Of a stretch of DNA of 64,000 nucleotides, positions 25,832 through 34,283 are shown in pieces (position 1 is the first letter of the stretch; each line of letters begins with the position of its first letter). The DNA is from Bacteroidales bacterium (GTDB lineage: Bacteria > Bacteroidota > Bacteroidia > Bacteroidales > P3). The DNA lies in NCBI GenBank assembly GCA_016296345.1, contig JAEDJL010000004.1, positions 1 through 64,000 of the forward strand. The letters run 5' to 3'. The notes under the pieces were generated by a model. The model made no database searches. It was not told the origin of the DNA and saw nothing but the letters and a program-made list of their open reading frames with translations. The position numbers and the translations under genes are program-made.

Positions 25832-26659
25832 ATGGCAAATATAACAGCAGCTCTTGTCAATGAGCTAAGAAAGCGTACAGGAGTCGGAATGATGGACTGT
25901 AAGAAAGCATTGGTTGAATGCGACGGAGACATGGACAAGGCTATTGACTATCTTAGAGAGAAAGGTCAGAAATTGGCTGCAAAGAGAGCAGACCGTGATG
26001 CTTCGGAAGGAGCTGTTTTGGCTGCGGTAAATCAAGACAAAACCTTTGCTGCCGTTATCATGATGAACTGCGAGACAGACTTTGTTGCAAAGAACGAAGA
26101 CTTTGTTGCCTTTTCGAGAAGCATTCTTGAAGCAGCAGTTGCAGCAAAAGCAAAGAGCTTGGAAGAAGTCATGGCTTTGAGTGTAGAAGGTAAGAGTGTG
26201 GAGACAATGATTATCGAACAAGTTGCGAAAATCGGAGAGAAAATCACACTTACTCACTACTTGCCTGTCGAGGCTGTTGCAACCTACGCTTACGTTCACC
26301 CGGGCAACAGAATGGCATCGGTTGTCGGAATGTCCAAAACAGGATATGACGACGAAGGAAAGGAAATGGCAATGCAGGTAATTGCAGGTCGTCCTGTTGC
26401 ATTGACCAAAGACACCGTTCCTGCCGAGGTTATAGAAAGAGAAATGGAAGTGTACAGAGGACAGGTAAGAGAAGAAGGCAAGCCTGAAAACATGGTTGAG
26501 AAGATTGCAGAAGGCAAATTGAACAAGTTCTTCAAAGAAAGCACTCTTTTGAGCCAAGAGTACACTCGCGAAGCGAAGGTTTCAGTTGAGGAACACTTGA
26601 AAAAGATAGACAAAGATTTGACCGTAACCGCATTCCAACGCTTGGAATTGGGTGAATAA
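25832..26659 (+). CDS. tsf: Translation elongation factor Ts
   Basis: This 275-residue protein has the N-terminal UBA-like domain LVNELRKRTGVGMMDCKKALVE, the EF-Tu-contacting TDFVAKNEDF motif and the core domains. It recycles EF-Tu by GDP/GTP exchange. It is the last gene of the ribosomal operon, followed by a strong terminator at 26675-26710. Confidence 0.98.
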   Translation: MANITAALVNELRKRTGVGMMDCKKALVECDGDMDKAIDYLREKGQKLAAKRADRDASEGAVLAAVNQDKTFAAVIMMNCETDFVAKNEDFVAFSRSILEAAVAAKAKSLEEVMALSVEGKSVETMIIEQVAKIGEKITLTHYLPVEAVATYAYVHPGNRMASVVGMSKTGYDDEGKEMAMQVIAGRPVALTKDTVPAEVIEREMEVYRGQVREEGKPENMVEKIAEGKLNKFFKESTLLSQEYTREAKVSVEEHLKKIDKDLTVTAFQRLELGE

Positions 26660-26674
26660 ACGGCAAATCACTCA

Positions 26675-26710
26675 CAAAAAAGGAAGCATCTTATCTTGCT
26701 TCCTTTTTTG
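26675..26710 (+). terminator. Terminator after tsf
   Basis: A 14-base perfect stem, CAAAAAAGGAAGCA (26675-26688) with TGCTTCCTTTTTTG (26697-26710), ends in a T-run. Confidence 0.9.
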
Positions 26711-26724
26711 TATTTAATAAAGCC

Positions 26725-27495
26725 ATGGAAAAAGTAAAAGCAAAAAAGCATCTCGGACAGCACTTTCTCAAAGATGAGAATATTGCGAGCCAGATTGCAG
26801 ACAGCCTTGTGGGGCAGACTGATGTTTTGGAGATAGGTCCGGGAATGGGAGTTTTGACAAAATATCTGTCAGACAAGCAAAACATATCTTCTCTCAAAGT
26901 TGTGGAGATAGATTCCGAGAGTGTGGCATATTTGCAGTGCAATTTCCCGCAACTATCGTCCGATTTGATAGAGGGAGACTTCCTAAAAATGAAACTTGAC
27001 ACCCTTTTTCCGAACCCATACACCATAATGGGCAATTTCCCCTACAACATATCCAACCAAATTCTCTTCAAGGTATTTGAAAACAGAGACACAATCACCC
27101 AAGTTGTGGGAATGTTTCAAAAAGAGGTCGCCGAAAGGGTTGTAGCTCAAGAGGGAAGCAAAACTTACGGTATTCTGTCGGTCTTACTCTCGGCATTCTA
27201 CGACAGAGAGTACCTTTTCACCGTAGGCGAAGAAGTTTTCAATCCTCCTCCAAAGGTAAAATCGGCAGTAATCCGTCTTGTGAGAAACCAAGTCAAAGAG
27301 TTAGATTGCGACCAAGCCTTGTTTGTCAAGGTAGTCAAGACCGCATTCAACCAAAGAAGAAAGATGTTGCGTTCTGCTCTCAAACCCTTGGGAGCAAATC
27401 TCGAAAACATCGAACAAGACCTGCTCACCAAGAGAGCAGAACAGCTCTCGACCGAGCAATTTATTCATATCACAAAATTGTTAAGCAATGATTAG
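26725..27495 (+). CDS. rsmA: 16S rRNA dimethyladenosine transferase
   Basis: This 256-residue protein has KAKKHLGQHFLKDENIA, the SAM motif VLEIGPGMGVLTKYL and the catalytic MGNFPYNIS. RsmA dimethylates two adjacent adenines near the 3' end of 16S rRNA. It overlaps mntP by 8 bases. No clear promoter is visible in the short gap after the tsf terminator. Confidence 0.97.
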   Translation: MEKVKAKKHLGQHFLKDENIASQIADSLVGQTDVLEIGPGMGVLTKYLSDKQNISSLKVVEIDSESVAYLQCNFPQLSSDLIEGDFLKMKLDTLFPNPYTIMGNFPYNISNQILFKVFENRDTITQVVGMFQKEVAERVVAQEGSKTYGILSVLLSAFYDREYLFTVGEEVFNPPPKVKSAVIRLVRNQVKELDCDQALFVKVVKTAFNQRRKMLRSALKPLGANLENIEQDLLTKRAEQLSTEQFIHITKLLSND

Positions 27496-28063
27496 TCTTG
27501 CATTCATAGTAGAAATCTTATTTTTGTCCGTTGCTCTTTCAATGGACTCCTTTACCGTGTCAATCACCTGCGGTTTGCAAAAAACTCTCAGCCGAAAGCG
27601 TTCGATAATTATGGCTTTCTGGTTTGCATTTTTCCAAGCCCTGCTGCCAATGTTGGGAGCTTTGTTGGGCGATGCTTTCAGTGGTTTCATGACACAGGCA
27701 GACCATTGGATAGCCTTTGCTCTCTTGTGCATAATAGGAATAAAAATGGTGATTGACGGCAGGAATTTTAAACTCTCGGAAAAAATTTTTGATGTTTCAA
27801 GCACCAAAGTAATCATCACTCTTGCCATTGCAACCTCGATAGATGCCTTTGTGGTTGGCATAAGTTTCGGAATGACGTGGAATTTGTTGCAACAAATGTT
27901 GGCAGTTGCAATGATATTTGTTTCAACCTTTGTTTTCTCGATTGTGGGAGTAAAAATGGGAGAACGCATACACTTCATAAAGCCGCGTTTTGCCTTGGTC
28001 TTGGGAGGAGTTATTCTTATACTCATAGGAGCAAAGACATTGATAGAACACCTCTATTTCTAA
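27488..28063 (+). CDS. mntP: Manganese efflux pump MntP
   Basis: This 191-residue protein has six hydrophobic segments arranged as an internal repeat. Each half carries a conserved Asp in a helix (LSMDSFTVSI and TSIDAFVVGIS), the MntP/YebN signature for Mn2+ export at the inner membrane. It starts 8 bases inside the rsmA end, implying coupled translation. Confidence 0.93.
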   Translation: MISLAFIVEILFLSVALSMDSFTVSITCGLQKTLSRKRSIIMAFWFAFFQALLPMLGALLGDAFSGFMTQADHWIAFALLCIIGIKMVIDGRNFKLSEKIFDVSSTKVIITLAIATSIDAFVVGISFGMTWNLLQQMLAVAMIFVSTFVFSIVGVKMGERIHFIKPRFALVLGGVILILIGAKTLIEHLYF

Positions 28064-28115
28064 ACCTGTCCGAAGAGGCAGAAGCAAATCTTTTTTCAAA
28101 CAAACAAGTCAAGAT

Positions 28116-29141
28116 ATGTTACATTTCGATACCGATTATATGAGGGGAGCTTGTCCCGAGATTATAAAAAGAATATGTGAGACCAATTTGGAACAAACAG
28201 TCGGCTATGGCTTGGACGAATATACCCAAAGAGCCAAGGAGGCAATCAGACAAACAATAGGAAGAGACGATGCCGAAATTCATTTCCTTGTGGGAGGAAC
28301 TCAAACCAATGCAACGGTGATTGACGGAGTGCTTGGCAAGTTTGAGGGAGTTCTTTGTGCCGAAACAGCTCATATAAACGTTCATGAGGCAGGAGCGATT
28401 GAAGCAAGCGGACACAAAGTCCTCACCCTGCCTACCGAAGACGGCAAGATAAAAGCCGAAGATGTGGAAAAATGTGTCAGAGACTTCAATCGCGACGAGT
28501 CTCGCGACCATATTGTTGCCCCGGGCATGGTTTATATTAGTTTTCCCACCGAAACAGGTTCTCTTTATACCCTAAAAGAATTGGAAGACTTGCACAGAGT
28601 ATGCAGCAACAATTCTCTGCCGCTGTACATTGACGGAGCAAGGCTCGGATACGGAATTATGGCAAGAGGAAACGATGTCTCGATAAAGGACATTGCGCGA
28701 CTTTGCGACATATTTTACATAGGTGGAACAAAGGTCGGAGCATTGTTTGGCGAGGCAGTGGTAGTTTGCAACAACAATCTGCTCAAACATTTCTTCCCTC
28801 TGATAAAACAACACGGAGCATTGTTGGCAAAGGGTCGTCTTTTGGGATTGCAATTCGAGACCTTGTTTACCGACAATCTCTATTTCAAGCTCTCAAACAA
28901 CGCCACAGAGCGTGCAATGGAGCTTAGGGAGGCTTTTGTTGCCAAAGGATATGAACCATACGGCTTTTCGCCAAGCAATCAACAGTTCTTTGTGATGTCA
29001 AAAGAGGAGATTAACACTCTGAAATCCAAGGTAAGTTTCGAGATATGGGCTTGGGAAGACGACAATCGTGCAGTAGTCAGATTTGTTACCGACTGGGCAA
29101 CAAGCAAACAAGAGGTCATGCAACTGATTGACTGTTTGTAA
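28116..29141 (+). CDS. Threonine aldolase family PLP enzyme
   Basis: This 341-residue fold-type I PLP enzyme has the substrate His region CAETAHINVHEAGAIEASG, an Asp in YIDGARLGYG, and the PLP Lys in FYIGGTKVGALFGEA. Low-specificity L-threonine aldolases split threonine to glycine and acetaldehyde. It is the third gene after rsmA and mntP, 52 bases downstream. Family call is secure; substrate preference is inferred. Confidence 0.9.
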   Translation: MLHFDTDYMRGACPEIIKRICETNLEQTVGYGLDEYTQRAKEAIRQTIGRDDAEIHFLVGGTQTNATVIDGVLGKFEGVLCAETAHINVHEAGAIEASGHKVLTLPTEDGKIKAEDVEKCVRDFNRDESRDHIVAPGMVYISFPTETGSLYTLKELEDLHRVCSNNSLPLYIDGARLGYGIMARGNDVSIKDIARLCDIFYIGGTKVGALFGEAVVVCNNNLLKHFFPLIKQHGALLAKGRLLGLQFETLFTDNLYFKLSNNATERAMELREAFVAKGYEPYGFSPSNQQFFVMSKEEINTLKSKVSFEIWAWEDDNRAVVRFVTDWATSKQEVMQLIDCL

Positions 29142-29170
29142 AGTCTCAAACAAAAAATTTGTACCTTTGT
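29135..29170 (+). promoter_or_regulatory. Promoter of the MurL-MurD fusion
   Basis: TTTG (29135-29138), a 23-base spacer, TACCTTTGT (29162-29170). The GTG start is 25 bases on, giving a short leader. Confidence 0.55.
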
Positions 29171-29194
29171 CGGTGCTAAAAAACAATTACCACA

Positions 29195-31912
29195 GTGGAC
29201 AACAGAGCAAAATTCAACTCACTCAGAGAGCAATATCCTTGTTTTGAGTACAAGGGATTTGAATATGGCATAGAACAAGGAGACTTCAAAGTGCAGTTTC
29301 ACTTTGTTTGTGGCAATCACAGCTTCTCTCCTACCCATGTTTTCAAGCAAAAAGACTTCTATTCGTTCACTCACCTGAGCAAAGAGCAAACAGAGTTGCT
29401 TTTGTTCAACATAGGAATGATTGAACTTGTGAGCTATTGGAAAGCCTTCTGCTCTCCCACAATCCTCATTCACTCTTGGCGTTTGAACAAGGAGCAGACA
29501 GACTTCTGGCGTAAGATTTATTTCCACGGGCTTGGCGAATTTTTCTTCCTCAACTCCATTGACGCCGACATAGACAGCTTTGTGAACTTTGAGTTTGAGG
29601 GAGAAAGAGAGATGAAGCCCATAGACTTCGACTTGGAAGACAAATACATTGTCCCAATCGGAGGAGGCAAAGACTCTGTTGTTACATTGGACTTGCTCTG
29701 TGGTGCGGGAAGAGATGTCAGAACGCTGATTGTCAATCCTCGCGGAGCTACCTTGGATTGTTGCAAGCAGGCAGCAATAGAGCAAAAGGACATATTGGAA
29801 GACCGACGCTCGATAGACGCTCACCTTTTGGAGCTTAACCAACAGGGATACCTCAACGGACATACTCCTTTTTCGGCAATGCTTGCTTTCACAAGCCTTT
29901 TGTTTGCAGCCTTTTCAAAACGCAGACACATAGCTCTGTCAAACGAAAGCTCGGCAAACGAAAGCACCGTCAGGGGAGCAAAAATCAATCACCAATACTC
30001 AAAAAGCATAGAATTTGAAAACGACTTCCGCTCATACGTTTCAAAATATATCTGCAAGGACTTTGACTATTTCAGCTTCTTGCGACCGCTTTCCGAGCTT
30101 CACATAGCCAAACTATTTGCCCAACTTGACTATCAATATGTTTTCAAGAGCTGCAACGTCGGTTCAAAGCAAGATATATGGTGCGGAAACTGCCCGAAGT
30201 GTCTCTTTGCTTTCATAATCTTGTCGCCATTTTTGGCAAAAGATGTGTTGAAAGCCGTCTTTGGCAAAAATCTCTTTGAGGACGAGAATTTGCTGAGCTT
30301 TTTGCTGCAACTCTGCGGCATTGGAGAACAAAAACCATTCGAGTGCGTAGGCACGATTGAGGAAGTGAATGCCGCAATAGCCATGCGGATACACAAAGAA
30401 GAACCCTCAGAGAGTGAAGTTCTGCTTACAAAATGGCTTCAACTACCTGTGGCAAAACAATATATGGCAAGAAAATCATTCGACAACATCTTTGCTCTTC
30501 AAAAGGAACACAACCTCTTGCAAAGAGACTTCGACATATTTTCCAATCCATACCCTGCAATCAAGAAAGCTGCCCTCAGACGTATCCTCAAAGGACATAC
30601 GCCCGTTATTCTCGGCTTCGGACGCGAAGGCAAATCCTCTCTAAAATTATTGGAAAGCATATCTGAAAATCAGCACATTATAATATCTGACCAAAACGCC
30701 GTTTCGCTCGGACAAAACGCCGGAACAGTTGAACAAAATGCCGAATCAAAAATCTCAAACGGCAAAGCAAAAAATCAGATGCCGAAAGCTGAATACAGAG
30801 CGATGACCGAGGACGAATTGAGCGAAGGAACATTGTTTTTGAAGACCCCCGGCATTCCCTACAAGAACATAAACTTCATACCGCCTCAAAAGATAAGCTC
30901 TCAAACTGACTTATTCTTACAACTATTTCACTCCCAAACGATTGCAATCAGCGGAACAAAGGGCAAAAGCACCACAAGCAGTCTTGTTTACAAAATTATC
31001 AAAGACCAAAATCCTAATGTGGTGTTGGCTGGCAACATAGGCATTCCGCTTTTCGACATGATTAACAGCATAGACGAAAAAACAATCATTGTGGCAGAGC
31101 TGTCGGCACATCAGGCGGAGTTTTTGCATCGCTCGGCTCATATCTCGGTTCTGCTCAATCTCTATGAGGAACACTTGGACCACTTTGACAGTTGTGCCAA
31201 CTATTGGAACGCCAAATTCAACCTTGCAAGAAAACAATCCGAAGGAGACTTCTTTGTCTATAATGGAGAGGACGAACGCATCAAATCACTGCTTGCCTCA
31301 AACGGCATACTTTCCGAACTGCATCCTTTCAAAGGCAGCGACTATGTTTATCCCGAACCGAAATACCTCAAGGGCGACCACAACCGTCTCAATGCCTTGG
31401 CAGCACTACAAGTTGCCGACATATTGGGTTTGGACAAAGAGCAGGCAGTTCAAAGCATAGTGAACTTTGAACCATTGGCTCATCGTCTGCAAGCGGTCGG
31501 CACGATAAACGGAGTAACATACTACAACGACAGCATAAGCACCATTCCCGAAGCCACACTTGCAGCTTTGCAAGCACTGAAAGACGTACAGACCCTCATT
31601 CTCGGGGGCAAGGACCGCGGAATAGACTATGGTGTTTTGGTCGAAGGACTGAAAAAATTTGACGTCAAGAACATAGCCTTTACAGGCAAGGCAGGACGAC
31701 GAATGCTCTCACTTATTGAGCAGAGCGGAATGAAGTTCAACACCCTTGTGAGCGACAACTATAAGGAGATAGTCCGCTGGTGCAGCGAGCATACGGAGAA
31801 AGGAAAGATTTGTCTGCTCTCCCCTGCCGCCAGCAGCTACGATATGTTCCGCAACTTTGAACACCGCGGCGAAGTATTCAGTGAATTAGTTAAGAGGATA
31901 GGGAAAGAATAG
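29195..31912 (+). CDS. Fusion: MurL-like glutamate epimerase and MurD ligase
   Basis: This protein has 905 residues from a GTG start. Residues 1 to about 455 look like MurL (UDP-MurNAc-L-Ala-L-Glu epimerase): a conserved N-terminal part (IGMIELVSYWKAFCSP, FHGLGEFFFLN), a PP-loop PIGGGKDSVV at 154-163 and a Cys cluster CGNCPKC at 330-336. Residues 466-905 are a full MurD: GFGREGKSS at 474-482, the ATP loop GTKGKSTT at 587-594, NLYEEHLDHF, HNRLNALAA, LILGGKDRG and the C-terminal SPAASSYDMFRNFEHRGEVF. In Xanthomonas, separate MurD2 and MurL add L-Glu and then invert it. Here both halves are in one chain, so I infer D-Glu is made on the nucleotide. A repeat-derived insert (about 499-530) sits in the MurD N-terminal domain. 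The MurL call is from remembered motifs. Confidence 0.75.
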   Translation: MDNRAKFNSLREQYPCFEYKGFEYGIEQGDFKVQFHFVCGNHSFSPTHVFKQKDFYSFTHLSKEQTELLLFNIGMIELVSYWKAFCSPTILIHSWRLNKEQTDFWRKIYFHGLGEFFFLNSIDADIDSFVNFEFEGEREMKPIDFDLEDKYIVPIGGGKDSVVTLDLLCGAGRDVRTLIVNPRGATLDCCKQAAIEQKDILEDRRSIDAHLLELNQQGYLNGHTPFSAMLAFTSLLFAAFSKRRHIALSNESSANESTVRGAKINHQYSKSIEFENDFRSYVSKYICKDFDYFSFLRPLSELHIAKLFAQLDYQYVFKSCNVGSKQDIWCGNCPKCLFAFIILSPFLAKDVLKAVFGKNLFEDENLLSFLLQLCGIGEQKPFECVGTIEEVNAAIAMRIHKEEPSESEVLLTKWLQLPVAKQYMARKSFDNIFALQKEHNLLQRDFDIFSNPYPAIKKAALRRILKGHTPVILGFGREGKSSLKLLESISENQHIIISDQNAVSLGQNAGTVEQNAESKISNGKAKNQMPKAEYRAMTEDELSEGTLFLKTPGIPYKNINFIPPQKISSQTDLFLQLFHSQTIAISGTKGKSTTSSLVYKIIKDQNPNVVLAGNIGIPLFDMINSIDEKTIIVAELSAHQAEFLHRSAHISVLLNLYEEHLDHFDSCANYWNAKFNLARKQSEGDFFVYNGEDERIKSLLASNGILSELHPFKGSDYVYPEPKYLKGDHNRLNALAALQVADILGLDKEQAVQSIVNFEPLAHRLQAVGTINGVTYYNDSISTIPEATLAALQALKDVQTLILGGKDRGIDYGVLVEGLKKFDVKNIAFTGKAGRRMLSLIEQSGMKFNTLVSDNYKEIVRWCSEHTEKGKICLLSPAASSYDMFRNFEHRGEVFSELVKRIGKE
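30693..30776. repeat. 21-base tandem array inside the MurD half
   Basis: Four units start at 30693, 30714, 30735 and 30756, exactly 21 bases apart: AAAACGCCGTTTC, AAAACGCCGGAAC, AAAATGCCGAATC, CAAACGGCAAAGC. They keep frame and encode heptads QNAVSLG, QNAGTVE, QNAESKI, SNGKAKN. The core matches the intergenic arrays elsewhere in the window. Confidence 0.8.
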
Positions 31913-31920
31913 AAAGTTAT

Positions 31921-31954
31921 ATGAGACAGGCAGCCGTGAGGCTGCCTATCTCAT
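31921..31954. terminator. Convergent hairpin between the murL-murD fusion and pyrF
   Basis: AGGCAGCC pairs with GGCTGCCT around a GTGA loop, extended by ATGAGA/TCTCAT after one mismatch. It lies between the two stop codons. T-runs are weak on both sides. Confidence 0.7.
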
Positions 31955-31957
31955 ATC

Positions 31958-32785
31958 TTATCTCTCTAAGTAAGTCTTCATCTCTTCTTGGAGTTCTTTT
32001 GCTTTTTGGGCTGCGGTTTTGGCAAAGTCGGCACTGTGGTCGGCAAAGATGATGCCTCGGGAAGAGTTTACCAACAGACCGCACTCTTTTGTCAAACCGT
32101 ATTTGCATACCTCGGAGAGTGAACCACCCTGAGCGCCTACGCCGGGAACTAAAAGGAAGTGGTCGGGTGCTATGCGGCGGATTGTGGAGAACATCTCGGC
32201 TTGTGTTGCTCCGCAAACGAACATCAGGTTGTCTTTTGTCCCCCACTCTTGGGCTTTGGTCAAGACTTGTTCAAAGAGCTTTGTGCCTTGGTTGTCTTGT
32301 GTGAACTGAAAGTCGTTTGCTCCTTTGTTTGAAGTCAATGCAAGCAGGATTACCCATTTGTTTTCATAGACTGTGAACGGCTTTACCGAGTCTTCTCCCA
32401 TATAAGGGGCTATGGTCATAGAATCGAAGCCGAAGTCGCTTTCGGGAGAGAGGAATGCCTTGGCGTATTGCTGCGAGGTATTGCCTATGTCTCCCCGCTT
32501 TGCATCGGCTATGGTGAAGCATTCTTTGTCGAAAGAGTGAAGATAATCCATCGTTTTCTTCAAACTGACAAGTCCTTCTATGCCCTGTGATTCGTAGAAG
32601 GCAAGGTTGGGCTTGTATGCCACGGTATAGGGAAGGGTGGCATCAATGATTGCTTTGTTAAACTCAAATACGGGGTCTTCCTTCGTAAGAACGCATTCGG
32701 GCAATTTGCTTTTGTCGCTGTCCAAACCTACACAAAGGAAGCTCTTTTTGCGGTATATCAAATCCACAAGTTCTTTTCTGTTCAT
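31958..32785 (-). CDS. pyrF: Orotidine 5'-phosphate decarboxylase (type 2)
   Basis: This 275-residue protein catalyses the last step of UMP synthesis. Visible motifs: FLCVGLDSD near the start, the catalytic FTIADAKRGDIGNT (Lys and Asp of the DxKxxD type) and a phosphate-binding PGVGAQGG segment. The length and AKRGDIGNT form fit the longer type 2 subfamily. It is monocistronic, with a promoter at 32810-32840. Confidence 0.96.
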   Translation of the reverse strand: MNRKELVDLIYRKKSFLCVGLDSDKSKLPECVLTKEDPVFEFNKAIIDATLPYTVAYKPNLAFYESQGIEGLVSLKKTMDYLHSFDKECFTIADAKRGDIGNTSQQYAKAFLSPESDFGFDSMTIAPYMGEDSVKPFTVYENKWVILLALTSNKGANDFQFTQDNQGTKLFEQVLTKAQEWGTKDNLMFVCGATQAEMFSTIRRIAPDHFLLVPGVGAQGGSLSEVCKYGLTKECGLLVNSSRGIIFADHSADFAKTAAQKAKELQEEMKTYLER

Positions 32786-32809
32786 ATTTCTTTAATTTTT
32801 TAATCTGAT

Positions 32810-32840
32810 GCAAAAGTAACAAAATAATAACATTCCACAA
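32810..32840 (-). promoter_or_regulatory. pyrF promoter
   Basis: On the minus strand there is TTG (plus 32838-32840), a 19-base spacer and TACTTTTGC (plus 32810-32818). Confidence 0.6.
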
Positions 32841-32867
32841 TCGTTATTCGGTCAAAAGAGATTTGTT

Positions 32868-33293
32868 ATGCAGAAAGAAGAGATTGAACAAAGGGTTGAA
32901 CTTGCTCGCAAAGCACACGCCCAAGGATATAATTGTGCAGAGAGTGTTGTCTTGGCATTTGCCGATTGTGTGGGCTTGGATAAGGATACAGCCGAAAAAA
33001 TGTCGGTGTCTTTTGGCGGAGGCGTGGCAAAGATGAGAGAGATTTGCGGTTGTGTGTCGGCAATGGCAATGCTTTCGGGATTTGTAAAAGAAAATCAGGA
33101 CGAGAACTCTCGTCCCGATACAGAGAAGTGCTATCAATGGACAAAATGTCTTGCAGACAAGTTCCGCTCTGAGTGTGGGGATATTGTGTGCAGACGTTTG
33201 AGAGGTATAGAAAAGGGTTGTACAAAACCTCCGATGCCTTGCAGAGAATTGGTTGCCACAATGGCAAGGCTTATCGGTGAGAGCTTGGCTTAG
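32868..33293 (+). CDS. C_GCAxxG_C_C family probable redox protein
   Basis: This 141-residue Cys-rich protein has the family pattern GYNCAES at residues 20-26, GGVAKMREICGCVSAMAMLSG near 50-70, and further single Cys residues (KCYQWTKC, CGDIVCRRL, CTKPPMPC). The family is presumed redox-active or metal-binding, with unknown function. It ends overlapping the SOD gene by 4 bases, tail to tail. Confidence 0.88.
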   Translation: MQKEEIEQRVELARKAHAQGYNCAESVVLAFADCVGLDKDTAEKMSVSFGGGVAKMREICGCVSAMAMLSGFVKENQDENSRPDTEKCYQWTKCLADKFRSECGDIVCRRLRGIEKGCTKPPMPCRELVATMARLIGESLA

Positions 33294-33868
33294 TATCGCA
33301 AAGACACTGCCTTCCAATCGACCACCTTCCACCAATCTTCCAAATAGTCGGCTCGTCGGTTCTGCTTGTCGATGTAGTAGGCGTGTTCCCATACGTCGCA
33401 AACAAGCAAAGGAGTTTGGTCTTGACAAATCGGACTGTCTGCATTGGCTGATTGAACTATCTCCAACTTGCCTGTCTGATTTTTTACAAGCCAAACCCAG
33501 CCGCTGCCAAACAGGCTCATTGCTGCCAAAGTAAATTGCCTTTTTAATTCTTCCAACGTTCCGAACTTCTTTTCCAAAGCCGAATACAGCCCTCCCGAGG
33601 GTTCTTTATCGGGTTCGGGAGCAAGACACTTCCAATAGAACTCGTGGTTAAACACTTGGGCGGCATTGTTGAAGGTTGCACCTGTCGATTTCTTTACAAT
33701 CTCTTCTATGCTCATTTGCTCGAAGGCTGTTCCTGCAATCAGCTTGTTGAGATTATCCACATAGGTACGGTAGTGTTTTCCGTAATGATACTCCATTGTC
33801 AGCCTGCCGATATGAGGTTCCAAAGCCTCCAAAGAATATGGCAGCTGCATCAATTCAAATTTTTTCAT
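33290..33868 (-). CDS. Superoxide dismutase (Fe/Mn family)
   Basis: This protein has 192 residues from the ATG at 33868 (MKKFELMQLPYSLEALEPHIG). An upstream in-frame ATG at 33949 would add 27 residues without family similarity. Metal ligands are visible: His in MEYHYGKHYRTYV, His in NHEFYWKCL, Asp and His in DVWEHAYYID. GSGWVWLV is the usual active-site strand. It removes superoxide in the cytosol; Fe, Mn or either metal cannot be told. This fits an anaerobe that meets oxygen, as does oxyR in this window. Confidence 0.95.
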   Translation of the reverse strand: MKKFELMQLPYSLEALEPHIGRLTMEYHYGKHYRTYVDNLNKLIAGTAFEQMSIEEIVKKSTGATFNNAAQVFNHEFYWKCLAPEPDKEPSGGLYSALEKKFGTLEELKRQFTLAAMSLFGSGWVWLVKNQTGKLEIVQSANADSPICQDQTPLLVCDVWEHAYYIDKQNRRADYLEDWWKVVDWKAVSLRY

Positions 33869-33966
33869 GCTTGTGTATTTTATGGTTATCACTCTACAAA
33901 CAAGCAACAAAGACGTTGGTTCAACCAAGGCGAAAAAATCAAAAAACAAGATTTAACACGGAAAAA

Positions 33967-33997
33967 TTTGCTGTTTCAAAATAAATTCCTAATTTTG
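33967..33997 (+). promoter_or_regulatory. Promoter of the 2-oxoacid oxidoreductase operon
   Basis: TTTG (33967-33970), a 19-base spacer and TAATTTTG (33990-33997); full consensus spacing. Confidence 0.7.
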
Positions 33998-34043
33998 GGG
34001 GCTGAAAAAACAAGTAAAATTATTCATTAAAAACGACACGACA

Positions 34044-34262
34044 ATGGCAATAAAAGGAGCAATTGTAGTTGATATTGAGCGTTGCAAGGGCTGCGGAGTT
34101 TGTGCTTCGGTATGCCCGAAACAAGTTATCGCCTTATCAGCAAACGTAAATGGTAAAGGTTACAACTACGCCGAACAAGTAAAGGACGAATGTATCGGTT
34201 GTGCAAGCTGCGGTATGGTTTGCCCTGACGGAGTTATAACGGTTTACAAAGCTAAATTATAA
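34044..34262 (+). CDS. 2[4Fe-4S] ferredoxin subunit of 2-oxoacid oxidoreductase
   Basis: This 72-residue protein has two cluster motifs, CKGCGVCASVCPKQ and CIGCASCGMVCPDG, each binding a 4Fe-4S centre. As the delta-like subunit it passes electrons from the TPP subunit to ferredoxin. It is first of four genes in the order ferredoxin, alpha, beta, gamma, as in Kor/Vor enzymes of anaerobic Bacteroidota. Confidence 0.93.
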   Translation: MAIKGAIVVDIERCKGCGVCASVCPKQVIALSANVNGKGYNYAEQVKDECIGCASCGMVCPDGVITVYKAKL

Positions 34263-34283
34263 ACGATTTTAAAACTTAGAGAA

